Origin: Aplysia californica
Taxonomy: Eukaryota > Mollusca > Gastropoda > Aplysiida > Aplysiidae
Reading direction: 5' to 3'
Assembly: GCF_000002075.1 (NCBI RefSeq)
Contig: NW_004797305.1
Location: 1,749,575 to 1,813,574, forward strand
DNA length: 64,000 nucleotides
Positions 35,596 through 47,037 of the stretch are shown here, piece after piece. Position 1 is the stretch's first letter; every line of letters begins with the position of its first letter. Made by a program: the position numbers and the translations under genes. The notes below the pieces were generated by a model. It worked only from the letters and a program-made list of their open reading frames with translations. It was not told the DNA's origin and made no database searches.

Positions 35596-38500
35596 TAATG
35601 CCGTGATGGAGCAAGAACATGCAAGCCACGCCACTGCAAGCACACGCAGTGGGTGAAGCGAGAGAGGGCTGCGGTGTGCTGCAGACTTCGATCTAGCCCT
35701 AAGCCTAGCTACACGCACACATAATGTGTCATGAGCAGGCCTGCCACATGGCTATGAGAGAGGGCTGGATTAGTCCACATATGCTTCTTTCCCTTACATT
35801 TCTGATTTTACAGGGATCTGATATAACAGGACTTTTTCTCTGGTCCCACCATCCCTGTTATATCAGGTTTCCACTGTAACTTCATGGAAAGTGAAGCTAT
35901 TATCAATAATCACCCTACTTGGATGAATTGTACCAAAGATAGTAAATAACAAGGTGAGCCACTCAGCCAAAAAAGTGTCCGCAGGAAGTATGCCCTTTGC
36001 TTCAGATGGCGCTGCAGTCTGTTTTGAAGCTCTCTTTCGTTTTTCCAGAAGAAGATTAGGAATAGCACCTCCTTGCGTGCGCAGATCGACTGCTGTTCAT
36101 CAGCAGTTTGGGTACGTTCAGTGCGTAGTTTTAGGGGTTTTTTTTATTTTAATGACCTCTCGCCTTTCATTCTAAAGTCAAATTAAACGAAGAAAACCAT
36201 CACCCTTTCCTCCCGAAGAGGTTTTTTGTCAGCGTAACCATTAAAAAAAAGCGTTCTTCCGAAATTTATCCCAAAACATGCTAGTTTCACTTTGATTTTT
36301 AAAAACTCAAGTAGGGTAACTCTGTTCGCAAAGAGTGCGCTTTTGTGAAGAGGGCGCCACCAAATTTTGAGGACACTTTTTTAATTGGCTCAAAGAGAGA
36401 AGTGGCCCATCTTGTTATGTACTATCATTGATTGTACATAACAGCTTGCACTAAGAAAATTAATTCCATCTTTTTAGACAACAAACATCCCTTGTTCCCT
36501 CAAATAAAAACATCAGTCAGATGTGTGTGTGTGTGTGTACTCGTGGTGGAACACCAAACCAATGTGCCAGGATCTGGACAATAAAGATGTATCTTATCTT
36601 ATAACGAATAATACATCACTGATAAATAGATGCTAATTCTGTTCAATTGGTTTTTTTTGTATTTTTATGAGCAGTAACCATCTTTAGAAGAATTGTGTTT
36701 TCCATATAAACTCATGCGATCTGATTTTTTACTTTTATAGGACTTGCCTCATGATAACTTACTGCCGGACCTGGAGGAACCATGGTACATGTCAAATATA
36801 GGCCTCCTTTCCGATATGGAGTATTTGCAGGTTATCGAGGTACTGTTACTAAAAGTTATGAGAATATATTACACACATTTTCTTGTCAGTAAAGCAATTT
36901 TAAAAATAAACTCTGACATTAAAATGTCTGTATGTGATTAGTAAGAGTAGGGGCACAGTATTTTTTAAATTTTGAAAGTACATTTTACACCAATGTTTCT
37001 CAACACCTCCCCCCCCCCTTTCCTATACACATGCTGTGGGTTTGCTGATTATACCTCTTGTGAATTATTAGAGAGAAACTATGTTTGTCCCACTAATCTG
37101 AAGAACTATGCACATGAAATCACTGTACACTCATGACTATTGACTCATACGCATTTAATATTCTTTCAATCATAAACTTTGAATTAACTTTTCCAGAACA
37201 TCCCTAGATCTGTTCTACCCTTAATATGTATTGTCTTTTGCTTTTTATCTTTTTCTAATCAGGAGCTAAAGTGTAAGTGAATCCACCTTTGTTTGCTAGT
37301 TATTGCATATTTTACTGAGCTCATATTTCTCTAGTTTGTGTTTTTGAAGTTCTTGGTACATTCTTCATAAGCTTATATATATATATATCACCAAATCTTA
37401 AAGCATTGTCATAATTTTACTTGTGTGATGTTCAGAATTATGGTTGATATCCAAAGCAGAGATGTCTGCAGTTTCATAATGCATACCTGTATTATATGTT
37501 CAGTCAAGGCGGGATTTTAATCAGGGAATATATATTTAAGCCCTTATTTATTTGCCTTAAAAGGCTATATTTTATTGTGTAAAAGACCTTTGATTTTTGT
37601 TAACTAAATTGTGGTGTGTTTCAGGATGGCCCACAGCGTATAAGGCTCAAAGCTATGATAGAAGAAATTGACTCGACTTTTTCAGCTGTTCAAGACAGGT
37701 TGAGTAAAGGTGAAAATTTTTTTTATCTTTCTTAATTCTTATCAGTTTTAGTTGGTATTCCTTATTATTTTTAAAAAGAATTTATTGCAAAACTCACTAG
37801 AGCCCCCAAAATGAGATTATGATCTATACGTGTGTTATAGTCTGTCCTCAGAGGATTTCACGCCCGCAACCCGCAACTTGCGGGCTCGCAACTTTTGCCC
37901 TTTTGCGCAACTTTTGCCGTTTTGGTGAGTTTGTGAATTTTAGCCAATTTTCTGCAAAATTTGGGAAAATAATAATAAAATTTCGTTAATGAGCGGGTGA
38001 AACTTTCTTCGACGACTAAAAATAACGACGCCATGGGGGACAGTTCGTACCAGAAATACCACTTCCTTTGTCTTCTTAGTCCTGTTTATACAAGAAGCGG
38101 ATTGTTGAGAGAGAGAGGCATTCACCTGGACTGAATCGTCTTCTAGCTTGATATCTATCTACAGTAAATCAATCGTAAACACGATGTTGTGCCATCTCTT
38201 TCTGGTGTGGCTTTGCGCTACTTTTTTTCCACATGCACATCAGGAGAAGTGGAGAGAAGCTTCTCTCTTTACACATCGCTCGTTTACTGTGGGCGTAGAT
38301 CTCAGTCCGAAGAAACAAGCATGTCCCTTTTATTCCTGTGGTACAACCATTTGCGGATATTGATTTTTTTCAATTGAATTTTTCATTTTGTTTCTAGATC
38401 TAGTCTACTTTGTATCCTGCGTAAAGACTTTTCCAAAGAACATTTTTATGAAAATCTATGTCAATAGATTTCTATATTTCATACATATGACATTTGCTCA

Positions 38501-41500
38501 TGCACCATCAAGTTTTTTTACAGACATTCACTTTAACTTTTGGTTTTGATTCAACAAAACTCATATATTGGTTACTTTGATTGCAATGAGCTTTCCAACA
38601 ATGTATTCCATGACCTTTTATTAGCTATTCGCGTCTTGCATCTGTTCTTGCAACTTTTGCTAATTTTTCTTTCAATTTTTTTCAACTTTTGCTATCTTCA
38701 AATGCAACTCTCTCCGGGGACAGAATAGTATGTTGAGCTTAATTTCCCCCTGAAAATCCCACAAAGACTCTGTATTTGTTATGTTTTTGTTTAACCCTTT
38801 TCCTATGGGCTTTCGTAGCTTAGAGGTTAAGGTGTTGGCCTCTCATTCAAAGGTCCCGGGTTCGAATCCGGGTAGCGACTGAAAAATTTTCTTCGCTAAA
38901 ATTGTCTCCTTTCACCTCCTTTCCTGCTCTCTAGCAATGTTCTGTCGTCTGTTTTCGTCTCCTCTTTCTGCCCCCATCCCCCTCACCTCCTTTGCCCCCT
39001 CCTCTGGGTTCCTGACTCTTTCTGCAGCCTTTCTACTGCAACTCCTTGGCTCCTTCTTACTGCTGTCTTTCCTCCAAACCCCTGATCTTCTGGTAGGAAA
39101 GATCTACACTTAGCCTTCTCGGACAAGGGCGAAAAATCTCTGAGAGCCCGTGTGCAAGTTGTGCACGTTAAAGATCCTTTGGTGGTCTAAAATCAATAAG
39201 AGTAAGCTTCGGCCGCCACCCGCGCAAAATTCAAAATTTTCTACCAACTGAAAAAGTTTAATGTGTCCCATGCGCTCATATGACCTTATGCAGTTGCGTA
39301 AAACACTTGCCCAAAAAACCCACCCCTTTTCCTCTAAGTGGCTAGTGAGCCAATCCTATTTTGCAGAGTGCACCTTCTGATGAAAATGCAATCATTTACT
39401 TCCCAATAAACACTGAAAAGGACTCACTACACTCAAATTGCAAACAGTATTCTGTAAATAGATGTTAAATTTTCTAAAATGGGGTTGGGAGGGTGTCAAT
39501 TAATTGGTTTGTGGATAGTTTGGTTGAGTGTTGTTTTCAACCATGCATTGTTTCAATTTGTGGGTGTGTGGTAACAAATTTTGAAGCTCAACTGATTGCA
39601 CAAAAACAGCAATAATTTTTAGGATATTTACTTTTTTACTGGTAAAAAGTGACATGTACATTCAAAATTCAATGCAGATTGAATAAGTGACATATAAAAA
39701 ACAGTTCCTTTGTAATGTATATTTTTACTAAGTTGATGGTTCTAAAATTTAATGGGGTTTCTAAATATATTTTTCTTATTCATCATTCATGTGTCCCCCC
39801 CCCCCCCCCTTTTTTTTTTTACTTCACAGGCATTCTTCACGGAGATTTCCATGGGTACAATCTAATTGTTGAGCACTCCTTTAACAGTCAGATGAGACGT
39901 TGTAGTTTGAAGTCTAATATTTTAAAAGAATTCAAGGCATTAAAGGAAGAACTTCGTATAAAAAATAACCCCAGCTCACTACCATCTTTTGCCTCCATTC
40001 TGCAACAGAAATGTAACAGACCTAGCTTTGAGGAAATTCTTGAAACTTATGGCATCATAGACTATGGGGAAGTTTCCTTTTCTTTCATTGTGTTAGAGGT
40101 TGGCCGACTTATTGTTGACCTGATGACTATTGTTTTATCAAAGCCTCCAAAGGAGGAGGGTGTTGATGTTTGCAAGTACCCAGTTTACTTTGAAAGTGAT
40201 GTCAGTGAACAGCTTCACAGGGAAGTTTGTGTCAGGGAACCCTCCAAAAATGAACATATTCCTATCTCCGAAAACAGCATCACCAATTGTACCAAGGATT
40301 CCGTACAAAGTTGTGAAGCCAGGACTAAAATTCCTAAAGGAGAATCTGCAAAACAAACAAAATTGATGAAAACAGACAAAGAGAGTAGAACAGAACACTT
40401 TCTCCGTGATGTTGTTGGCCTCGGAGGGGTGGCTCTCAGTGGCTACTTGCTGACTAACACTCTCACAGATGTGGACATTTCAATCTTGAAGGCTTCTGTG
40501 ATGAGCTCTCTTATTCAGTATTATATTTTAGGTGAGAATTTTTAGTGGTAATAGAGGTTAAAACATTTGGGAAATATTAGTTATCTGGGGTCTGAAAGAT
40601 ATCTTTATATAATTATCTCATGACTTGCAAAGGAATATTTTAGGATATTTCTCCAGTAAACACTTACCTGTTCATATACACATACAGTGGAGTCCACTTG
40701 AACCAAACACATTTAATCTGAAAATACCAGTAAACAGAAGACCACTAATAGAATCCGAGGTTGTGTCCTTCATTATTTGAGCAATATCTCTAAACTCAAA
40801 ACATGGCGAAATTTTAAAAAAATCTGTTGGTCCTACCTATTTCAATTTATATGTACTTTACTGTATATTTAAAAACAAAATTCTCACTTTTTAAAAATAA
40901 CTTCAATACAGGAAATAAGACAATGCTGGGAGAGGATTCTCTAATGCAGATTGAATGGAAGATATCCTGCTTCCAGTGTTGCGTGCATGAAAATACAAAA
41001 TGTTATGAAGAAAATGTTTTTCAAACATTTGTTCATATACATAGTGAATCCTGTTATAACTAGAGGGAGGGGACTGGTGTAAAATATCCGTTATAGCGGG
41101 ATTCTCCTTATAAGGGATCCTGCAATAAATTTAAGGGAAATATTAAAGTAGCCTAACCTAAGAGTTTGGTGTTCTATTTATTTCCTTTTGTTATCTCGCT
41201 GATGATGATTTTGTTCAACATGACCTCTAGGTCGTACTTGATCAAAAATAGAATCAGGTTTCTTTCTCTAGGGCTATCGATGTTGAAAGCTCGACATTGG
41301 CGATCAGAAAGAAAGGGCTCTAGGCTAACTCGCCCGCTGTGTTGTCCCCCACCCCACCACGCCCTGTGGTGCGTTCCGTCTGCTCACGCACATTGGGTAC
41401 TCACCACACCCTTCCCACGTCACACATTCGCTCCATCCATCACAGCACTGTGACCTCTCCATCCCCACTTCGTAAAAGTGAGAGGCATGGTAGGCTTAAA

Positions 41501-42745
41501 TAATTTAGACTGGGCTGACCTATCACGCGATGCGTACTGCTTGTCTGTGTATGCCACACCCTCCCCACTCATTCGCTCCGACCTTCATTGTTGGCGCCAG
41601 TGAGCTCTCCCATTCTTTGTTTCACTAGATCACCTTGTTTCTCAACTGGCAGGGTTTTACATATATGTATAATTGGCCTACACACTGTGCACAGTAGCAG
41701 CGATATTCCGCTATAACCGACTCGCGTGTTTGTCTGATTGCGCTATAGCAGTACTTTATTTACAAAGCTAAAGAAGCGAAAAAAGGGGTTTTAGAATAGT
41801 GTCTTCATAACAGACTTCTCGTCATTTCAGGACTCGTTATAAGTGGACTCTACTGTATCATGTTCATAGACACCTTACTGGCTGAAATATAATCTACTGC
41901 ACATGTGAAAGGCTGCTTATCGATGGTGTTGCAAGCAGTTCACTTAGTCTGTTTGGGACAAAAAAATTGTTTTTGTTGTTTTGCTCCTATCAGGAATCAT
42001 GAAAAGCAAGAGAATTGTAAGCCTTGATCATAGCATTAAACTGCATTTTGATGATGTTGTCATATGCTTCTTTGATGAAGCTTTAGAAAGATGGAAAAAT
42101 CGAGAATTCTCAAAATTTGAAATTACGTGGATTGCTTGCGACAGAGACAATATAATATATATTTGTTTATTTTTAAGAAGTTCTTTATGTTTGTTTTTAT
42201 TTAGATTTTTAAAATTTTGTTATTTGTGTAGTCACAGTCAAAAAGTTTTGTCTTGCAAAATCCCTCAGACTGAAATTGCTTTTTAGGGTAAGCTGTGTAA
42301 TTTACCAATTAGTCTGAACCTTTTATGATTGTTGAATGAAGTATTTTCCAGAACCTTCAGGAGGAATGATATTATATAAAACATTTTTATAAATTTCCAG
42401 TAGGCTTAGTGTGAGGCAGTATAAAAAAACTTAATAAAAATTGCAAAAAGGTGGAAAAATGTTGGTTACTTCAATTTCATATTATTTATTTTGACAAACT
42501 CCTAATTTCATCAAAATGACACACAATTTTTATCCCTTATTCTCTTTACCTTGGAGACTAATAATACTTATATATTGTTTTTTGTTTTCATAGGCACCAA
42601 GGCCATGGCTGAGCAACCAGAAAACAGTCAGTATGTAGGCTTGGGTGCAGCCGAGGCAGAGAGACTTTTGTGGGTGATAGATTCTATGAGTCAAAATGAG
42701 CTGCATCAAGCCTGGATAGAAAGTGCAATCATATTTTTAACTTGA
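33047..42745 (+). CDS. HYKK: Hydroxylysine-kinase-like protein (APH fold)
   Basis: Six exons: 33047-33338, 34060-34205, 36741-36839, 37625-37709, 39830-40531 and 42594-42745 (TGA). GT-AG junctions with consistent phase give a complete 491-residue protein. HYKK (AGPHD1) phosphorylates 5-hydroxylysine with GTP in lysine breakdown. It belongs to the aminoglycoside-phosphotransferase fold. Support: an N-lobe (EDVVGFVGNVFCKRVQIVK), FLYSFIPGTELES, FELGMLLGHFHHTLK, the catalytic loop HGDFHGYNL (about 210-218), the metal-site motif IIDYGEVSFSFIVLEVGRLI (about 283) and a C-terminal helical part. The human enzyme has about 370 residues. Here extra sequence lies between the HGD loop and DYG (about 60 residues) and after KPPKEEG (about 70 polar residues). 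Substrate assignment is by resemblance only; another APH-family kinase is possible. Confidence 0.85.
33503..33668 (+). mobile_element. 165-bp MITE, copy 1, HYKK intron 1
   Basis: It starts AGTATAACACTGATAGCTCG and ends TCGACCTATCCATATTGTACTG, an imperfect inverted end. It is homologous along its length to 35013-35179 in the opposite orientation (shared GAATTCGTCGGGA, AGTTCAAGGGATC, TTACAAAGATA). The CAGT.. ends suggest a Tc1/pogo-type MITE. Confidence 0.65.
34256..34472 (+). mobile_element. piggyBac-like MITE, HYKK intron 2
   Basis: It starts TTAACCCTGTCCGTACATTG and ends GTGTACGGATAGGGTT. The 3' TTAA is now TTCA. It is homologous to 53457-53708 in reverse (shared ATCGTATCCATACAACG, CAGTCTGTCAAAACG, GAAGAATACAACC). 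It begins 51 bases after the exon 2 donor. Confidence 0.75.
35013..35179 (-). mobile_element. 165-bp MITE, copy 2, HYKK intron 2
   Basis: The ends are CAGTATAACACGGAGGTTG and GAGCTATCCGTGTTATACTG, inverted relative to each other. It lies in the opposite orientation to the copy at 33503, so kinase exon 2 sits between two inverted copies. Confidence 0.65.
35364..35876 (+). mobile_element. pogo-like MITE, HYKK intron 2
   Basis: TA-flanked; the left end is CAGTGGAAACCATATAACAG and the right end CTGTTATATCAGGTTTCCACTG. A (GA)n tract (35545-35595) is inside. The family differs in sequence from the 10880 copies but has the same CAGTGGAA start. Confidence 0.75.
35946..36417 (-). mobile_element. TIR element, longer copy of the 58689 family
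   Basis: The ends are TAACAAGGTGAGCCACTCAG and AGTGGCCCATCTTGTTA, with the inner pair GCCAAAAAAGTGTCC / GGACACTTTTTTAATTGGC. It matches 58689-58973 in reverse over both ends (AGTGTCCTCAA..GGTGGCGCCCT, GTTTTGAAGCTCTCTTTCGTT). The other copy lacks about 190 internal bases. HYKK intron 2. Confidence 0.6.
37841..38724. mobile_element. Possible TIR element, HYKK intron 4
   Basis: TCTGTCCTCAGAG at the left and CTCTCCGGGGACAGA at the right are imperfect inverted ends, flanked by ATAG on both sides. CAACTTTTGC is repeated near both ends (37888, 37910, 38648, 38683). No coding frame; superfamily unknown. Confidence 0.4.
38805..39323 (+). repeat. tRNA-derived SINE, family A, with 10-bp target duplication
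   Basis: CCCTTTTCCT at 38795-38804 and 39324-39333 is a perfect duplication. The element has A box TAGCTTAGAGGT, B box GGGTTCGAATCC, the family body and the tail GCGCTCATATGACC then TTATGCAGTTGCGTAAAAC, missing the second stem half. It is the cleanest full-length copy here and fixes the family's edges. HYKK intron 4. Confidence 0.9.
39830..40531 (+). CDS. HYKK: Catalytic exon of the HYKK-like kinase
   Basis: This exon carries the whole catalytic core: GILHGDFHGYNLIVEHSF, then a basic/Ser-rich insert, then IIDYGEVSFSF. A hydrophilic segment (SEQLHREVCVREPSKNEH to KTDKESRTEHFL) and a conserved-looking VVGLGGVALSGYLLTNTL follow. The acceptor is preceded by an unusually pure tract of about 15 C then 10 T. 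Confidence 0.85.
40684..40790 (+). mobile_element. Partial pogo-like end
   Basis: TACAGTGGAGTCCACTTGAA resembles the ends of the 41043 and 10880 elements, but no opposite end was found. HYKK intron 5. Confidence 0.35.
41043..41855 (+). mobile_element. pogo-like MITE, HYKK intron 5
   Basis: The left end is AGTGAATCCTGTTATAACT; the right end GACTCGTTATAAGTGGACTC with TACTGTA is its imperfect complement. The middle is GC-richer, with blocks resembling the insert at 49111-49907 (CTAGGGCTAT, CACTCATTCGCTCC-like). Confidence 0.6.
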
Positions 42746-42991
42746 TAATGGATAACTGTTGAAATGTTAAAAAATTTTGTGTGTGTGGTAACTGAACGGC
42801 AGGGAAATTGAGCACTTGATAAAATCCTGAAGTGGCGCGGAGCATCGCTCCAACTGGCTCAAAATGTTGGTCAAATAGCCTCCCCCCCAACTAGTACCTT
42901 TGCCTTCCTTGCTGTTAAACCTGTTTCTGTACAATCAGTGCCTGATGCATGAAACTGGCTTACTAAGGGTCTGAGGTAGCTGATGGTAAGA

Positions 42992-43244
42992 ATATTCTGT
43001 TTGATGCAAAGTGTATTGTGCAAGATAATGAATACCGATACTCAAACACAGGGAGTCAGTTTCCTCTCATTGAGTCTGAGGTATCGTTATATATACTTAT
43101 ATACAAAACATATACATGTATGAACTATAATAAGCAATATCAGATTCAACGATACCTCAGACTCAATGAGAGGAAACTGACTCCCTGTGTTTGAGTATCG
43201 GTATTCATTATCTTGCACAATACATTTTGCATCAAACAGAATAT
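42992..43244 (+). other. Near-perfect 97-bp inverted repeat in probable HYKK 3' UTR
   Basis: Arms 42992-43088 and 43148-43244 are exact reverse complements except for one base (CAAAGTG against CAAAATG), around a 59-base AT-rich loop. The left arm begins 247 bases after the kinase stop, and the first clear AATAAA follows at 43459. A full-length transcript could thus fold into a 97-bp double strand. The arms show no coding frame. Origin may be a fold-back MITE or a local inverted duplication. Confidence 0.9.
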
Positions 43245-43458
43245 ATATATATACATATATATATATATGTTTGCGTGTATGTACATGTAAAGGAGGGAGA
43301 TGGACTGTTTTTGTTAGACCTAAAGAAGTGTTTTAAGACCTAGTTATTATTGTAGAGGGTTGTGCAGGCCAAGGTACCTAGCTTGATTTAAAAAGGATAC
43401 ATTTTGGTGGGAAGGCCAGGATATAGCTTGAGATATTCTTGACACCTTATTTGAGAGG

Positions 43459-43464
43459 AATAAA
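43459..43464 (+). promoter_or_regulatory. Candidate polyadenylation signal of HYKK
   Basis: AATAAA is the first I see after the stop at 42745, placing the inverted repeat within the 3' UTR. Further AATAAA motifs follow near 43624 and 43693. Confidence 0.4.
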
Positions 43465-43699
43465 CTGTTTTGTATAACATGTATGACAAGTGTGAATGAA
43501 AATATTAGTGCAGAGGTTTCTTTTATCCTTCTAGATCTAATTAACTTTCTGACTCGGTTTTTCCAATTTTCAGATTACTTTTGTGATTACTGTGCATCAC
43601 ATGTACTTGCATGTATGTATATGAATAAATTCTACATCTGTATACATACCTGCATTTTTGTGAATTCATTTCAGTGGGGCAGGTGTTTGAATGTATTAG

Positions 43700-45416
43700 A
43701 TAGGTTCTTAGAATAAAATGATGGTTCTTTAGCTGGGGTTGATGCTTGAAAACCAAGGTCTCAATGGGTGATTATAACTCCTAGGCCTTTGTGATAAGAA
43801 GCTCTCTCTTACTTTCATAGGTCCTCCATGAAATACTAATAGCCCTGGTGGGTGGCTGGGGGATGCTCTGGTGTTTGCTCCTTCTTTTGTATCAAACGCC
43901 TATCAGCCTATCATCCTTATCTCTCCTCCCATTCTTTTTATGTTACCCTCAATCTCTTTTTATTTAAATCGAACATCAATCATCCTTATCTACCCTCCCT
44001 CTTTTCCGGTATGTTACTCTCTAGCAACACCTCTAATCTTTGGTACTTTTTTATTTCATTCATTTGCTGAAAATACTGTATAATTCTTACTAAAACTAAC
44101 CTTAAGCTAACAGCCCTGGCTTAATTTAGAGACTTAGAGAGGCACTCTACATTGATATTTTAAAGCCCCTGTAGCACTTTGTAAATGGCTGTATTGTGTG
44201 ACACCAACTTTTGAAGACAGTGGAAAGCTGATGAAAAAAGTCACAACGAAGCTTGGGCCCCCAAAGAGACTTGGATCCTCACATGTGTCCTTTGTTTTAG
44301 CTGTAGATTGAAACTGCCAGTCCTGCTAAAATCTCGTCAGCCATACACAAACCTGCTCCTGGATTTACCATGAATTAATTAACATCATCCTTCTGTCCAC
44401 TAGACAGAGGCCTTCTTTCTGCATTATTGAAAAAGATGCCTTCCTTTTGTATCTCATCGTCTTGCTTCTCCTCTCCTCTTTCCAATTCAGTGTACATGCA
44501 ATCCCTTAAAATATAGCTGGAAGTTCATACTGTTGAAATTGTTCAAGGTGGCCACCCAATGTTGAGGAGACAAGGTTGTTATCTTAGACAGGTGGATGTC
44601 TAGGTCAGTTTCATTATAATATTATGTTTATTTAAAGCGAAAGGGGGAAAAGTTGGAAGTGGTCGTTTTTACAGGTGATTGTCTTGGAGAGGTGGCCATT
44701 TGAGCAGGTTCAACTGTATTTGGAAAGAAGCTACCAAGATGAATCAGTACCACTTGAACCTTTTATTTTTAATTTTTCTACACTCTTTTATATCTACAAT
44801 ATAGGCTACAGGTGTAGACATGTAAAAAATTATGTTGTTTTGTGGTTTGGCTTATTGTTTCCGTCATGATTTCTGCCCTAATCTGAACTCTTTGATTCCT
44901 GATCTCCACTTAAGTGGTGTTTTTGTTTCTGGGTTTTCAAAAGATCGCCAATTAAGTGGCGTTTTGGGGGTACCGATTTCATCAACCCCAAGATCTTCAC
45001 CTGGTCCTGTGCTACACTTACTATGTGTACTAATTTTTCTCAGTGATTGTCTGACCAGTTACGAATAGTTTGAGTGCTCACACAGAAGTATCAATGTTTG
45101 ACTGAATTATAACCGTTTTAGGCAACACTTTTCGCAGCCTCAAATTGAGAGCATAAAATTGTGGAACCCCTTGCATGCATGTGTACAGAAAGAGTTAAGA
45201 AAAAAAAACCAAAACAGGGAAGCACTTTCCAAAAAGTGTAAGGGAGGTGCAACAGTACACAGAAAAGGGGATAATTTTGTTGTATAAAGTATAAAAAAGT
45301 ACATATGATAAAACGTTTTACATTCAATAGCACATGTTTCAGTTAATTTAAACAGTTTCGAAACACATGTTATTACATATAATGTATAATTTTAGAGTAC
45401 TTTTTTGTTCTCATCT
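43700..45416. other. Intergenic, one MITE, otherwise unrecognised
   Basis: Apart from the MITE at 44530-44716 I see only short unsupported frames (43852-44083, 44832-45068). Confidence 0.45.
44530..44716 (+). mobile_element. Short pogo-type MITE
   Basis: The TA-flanked ends CTGTTGAAATTGTTCAAGG and GGTGGCCATTTGAGCAGG with TTCAACTG are inverted copies (GGTGGCCACC core). Length 187 bp. Confidence 0.6.
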
Positions 45417-45427
45417 GTAGACTGACT

Positions 45428-45488
45428 GTGTTTGTCCGTGGCCTATACCGTGGGGCAGGGTGAGAAAGGCAATGATAATGATGATGAT
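45428..45488 (+). mobile_element. 61-bp LINE stub with perfect 11-bp target duplication
   Basis: GTAGACTGACT at 45417-45427 and 45489-45499 flanks GTGTTTGTCCGTGGCCTATA... GGGTGAGAAAGGCAATGATAATG. This is the very 3' end of the LINE seen at 11055-11380. Confidence 0.85.
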
Positions 45489-45649
45489 GTAGACTGACTA
45501 AGTGTAGTAGAAGTTGGAGCACAGAAAACGTTGTACTACATATTATCTGTGTCGTGTTGACTTCTGCAAGGGTGAAAATGGATCAGATTCTTCTTGCAAA
45601 TTTGCTGTGACATGTATACGGGGTTTTTTTTTGGTTTTTGTTATTGTTT

Positions 45650-45935
45650 TAGTAGAGTTTTTTACCGCATAAGGTCATATGAGCGCCAAGGAGTGGATGT
45701 CAGCAGGGAATCAGGCTTACTCTGCTCACCTCTCTAGCCTCAACATGACAGCACAAAGTCTGCTTCGACTATCAATTAGGTACCGCGGAAATAGCGGGTC
45801 ACAAGAGAGTGACAAACAATTCAAACATACAAAATAAGTAGAGGAAAAGGGCGATAGTAAGGAACATGCAGTTCAGACACAGTTATGAGCATGACATTGA
45901 TGAATCAGCCCATATTTCCAATTTTACTGAGCATA
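45650..45935 (-). repeat. SINE-like family B, inverted copy
   Basis: The minus-strand reading runs from GCTGATTCATCAATGTCATG to the tail GGCGCTCATATGACCTTATG at 45665. The second half of the tail stem is missing. Confidence 0.65.
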
Positions 45936-46308
45936 GAACATATTAATCATTTAATGTCCCCCTTTGAGAATGGCGTAAAGACACGTCTGTCAGTAGCACC
46001 ATCCCAGGGGGTATGTATACGTTTTGAAACTCAACTCTCCTTTTCAAACCTTCAGTTACTTCAAATACAGCAGGCCTACTATTACAATGTCTTTACGTCC
46101 ACCTGCCATTCTACGTATCCGTTTCTATCTGTCATACATTGTTGTAGGCTACTAGATCTACTGCAGTTGTCAGTAGACTTATTAAAAGTCGCAAAAACTT
46201 CCTGGAAAAAAGCAACAACACATTAGATTCAGCATTGATCAAATCATGGGCCTCTGAAAGAGTGCTAATAACCATACTATCATCATACCGCCCCTTCTCC
46301 TCCTTCAA

Positions 46309-46310
46309 TT

Positions 46311-46350
<40 letters not shown>

Positions 46351-46378
46351 CCACACACACACACGCGCACACACAAAC
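46309..46378. repeat. (CA)n microsatellite
   Basis: A long CA tract with a few interruptions, in intergenic sequence. Confidence 0.95.
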
Positions 46379-47037
46379 GGAAAAATGAATACTTTCGTAT
46401 AAGAAGAAAGAGAGGCTGGGACTGGGATAACTTTCATCTTTACACTTGAATCTACAATTAAATTATTATTTACTATTTTTTTACAAAATAGCGAATGATG
46501 CGAAATGGCCCATCTGATTCTTTCAGTTGCCACATTGCCAGGATGAACGATGCTTTTTACCATATTATAATCTAAGGGCCGAAGATTAGAGGTGTTTAAT
46601 CAACTAGAAAGTAACAAATAAAGCAAAGAAGGAGTAGAGATAAGGACGAAAGATGCTTGATACGAAAGAACAAGCAATCCCAAAGACCTTACAATGCAAC
46701 ATAACCTCCTTGCTGCTTTCACACTGTTTGAGTATCGGCTGCAGTTGGCATGTGCCAGTGTGAATTACCTGGAAGAACAAGCGCTGCGGAATAAAAGAAA
46801 CCGAAACTAGGCCTAATAGCAGTTGACATCAGTCATGGTGTGTGTAAATGCTGAGTAAGAGTGTATGCACGCTGGCCACTGCGTTTTAAATGTTGAAGTC
46901 AAGGGCTAGAATCTAGATCTACCGTGAGTTGGGAGCTCAAACGGCTGTAATTAATTGGCAGTATGTATCTACTCTCAACAGTAGTATTGTCAACAGCACC
47001 ACCGACCAGTCCTGATTACTGATAGAAAAATTGGTAA

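Noticed and set aside
41991-42010. Possible extra kinase exon starting at the acceptor near 41993
   Set aside because: Exon 39830-40531 joins exon 42594-42745 directly in phase, and no domain sequence is missing.
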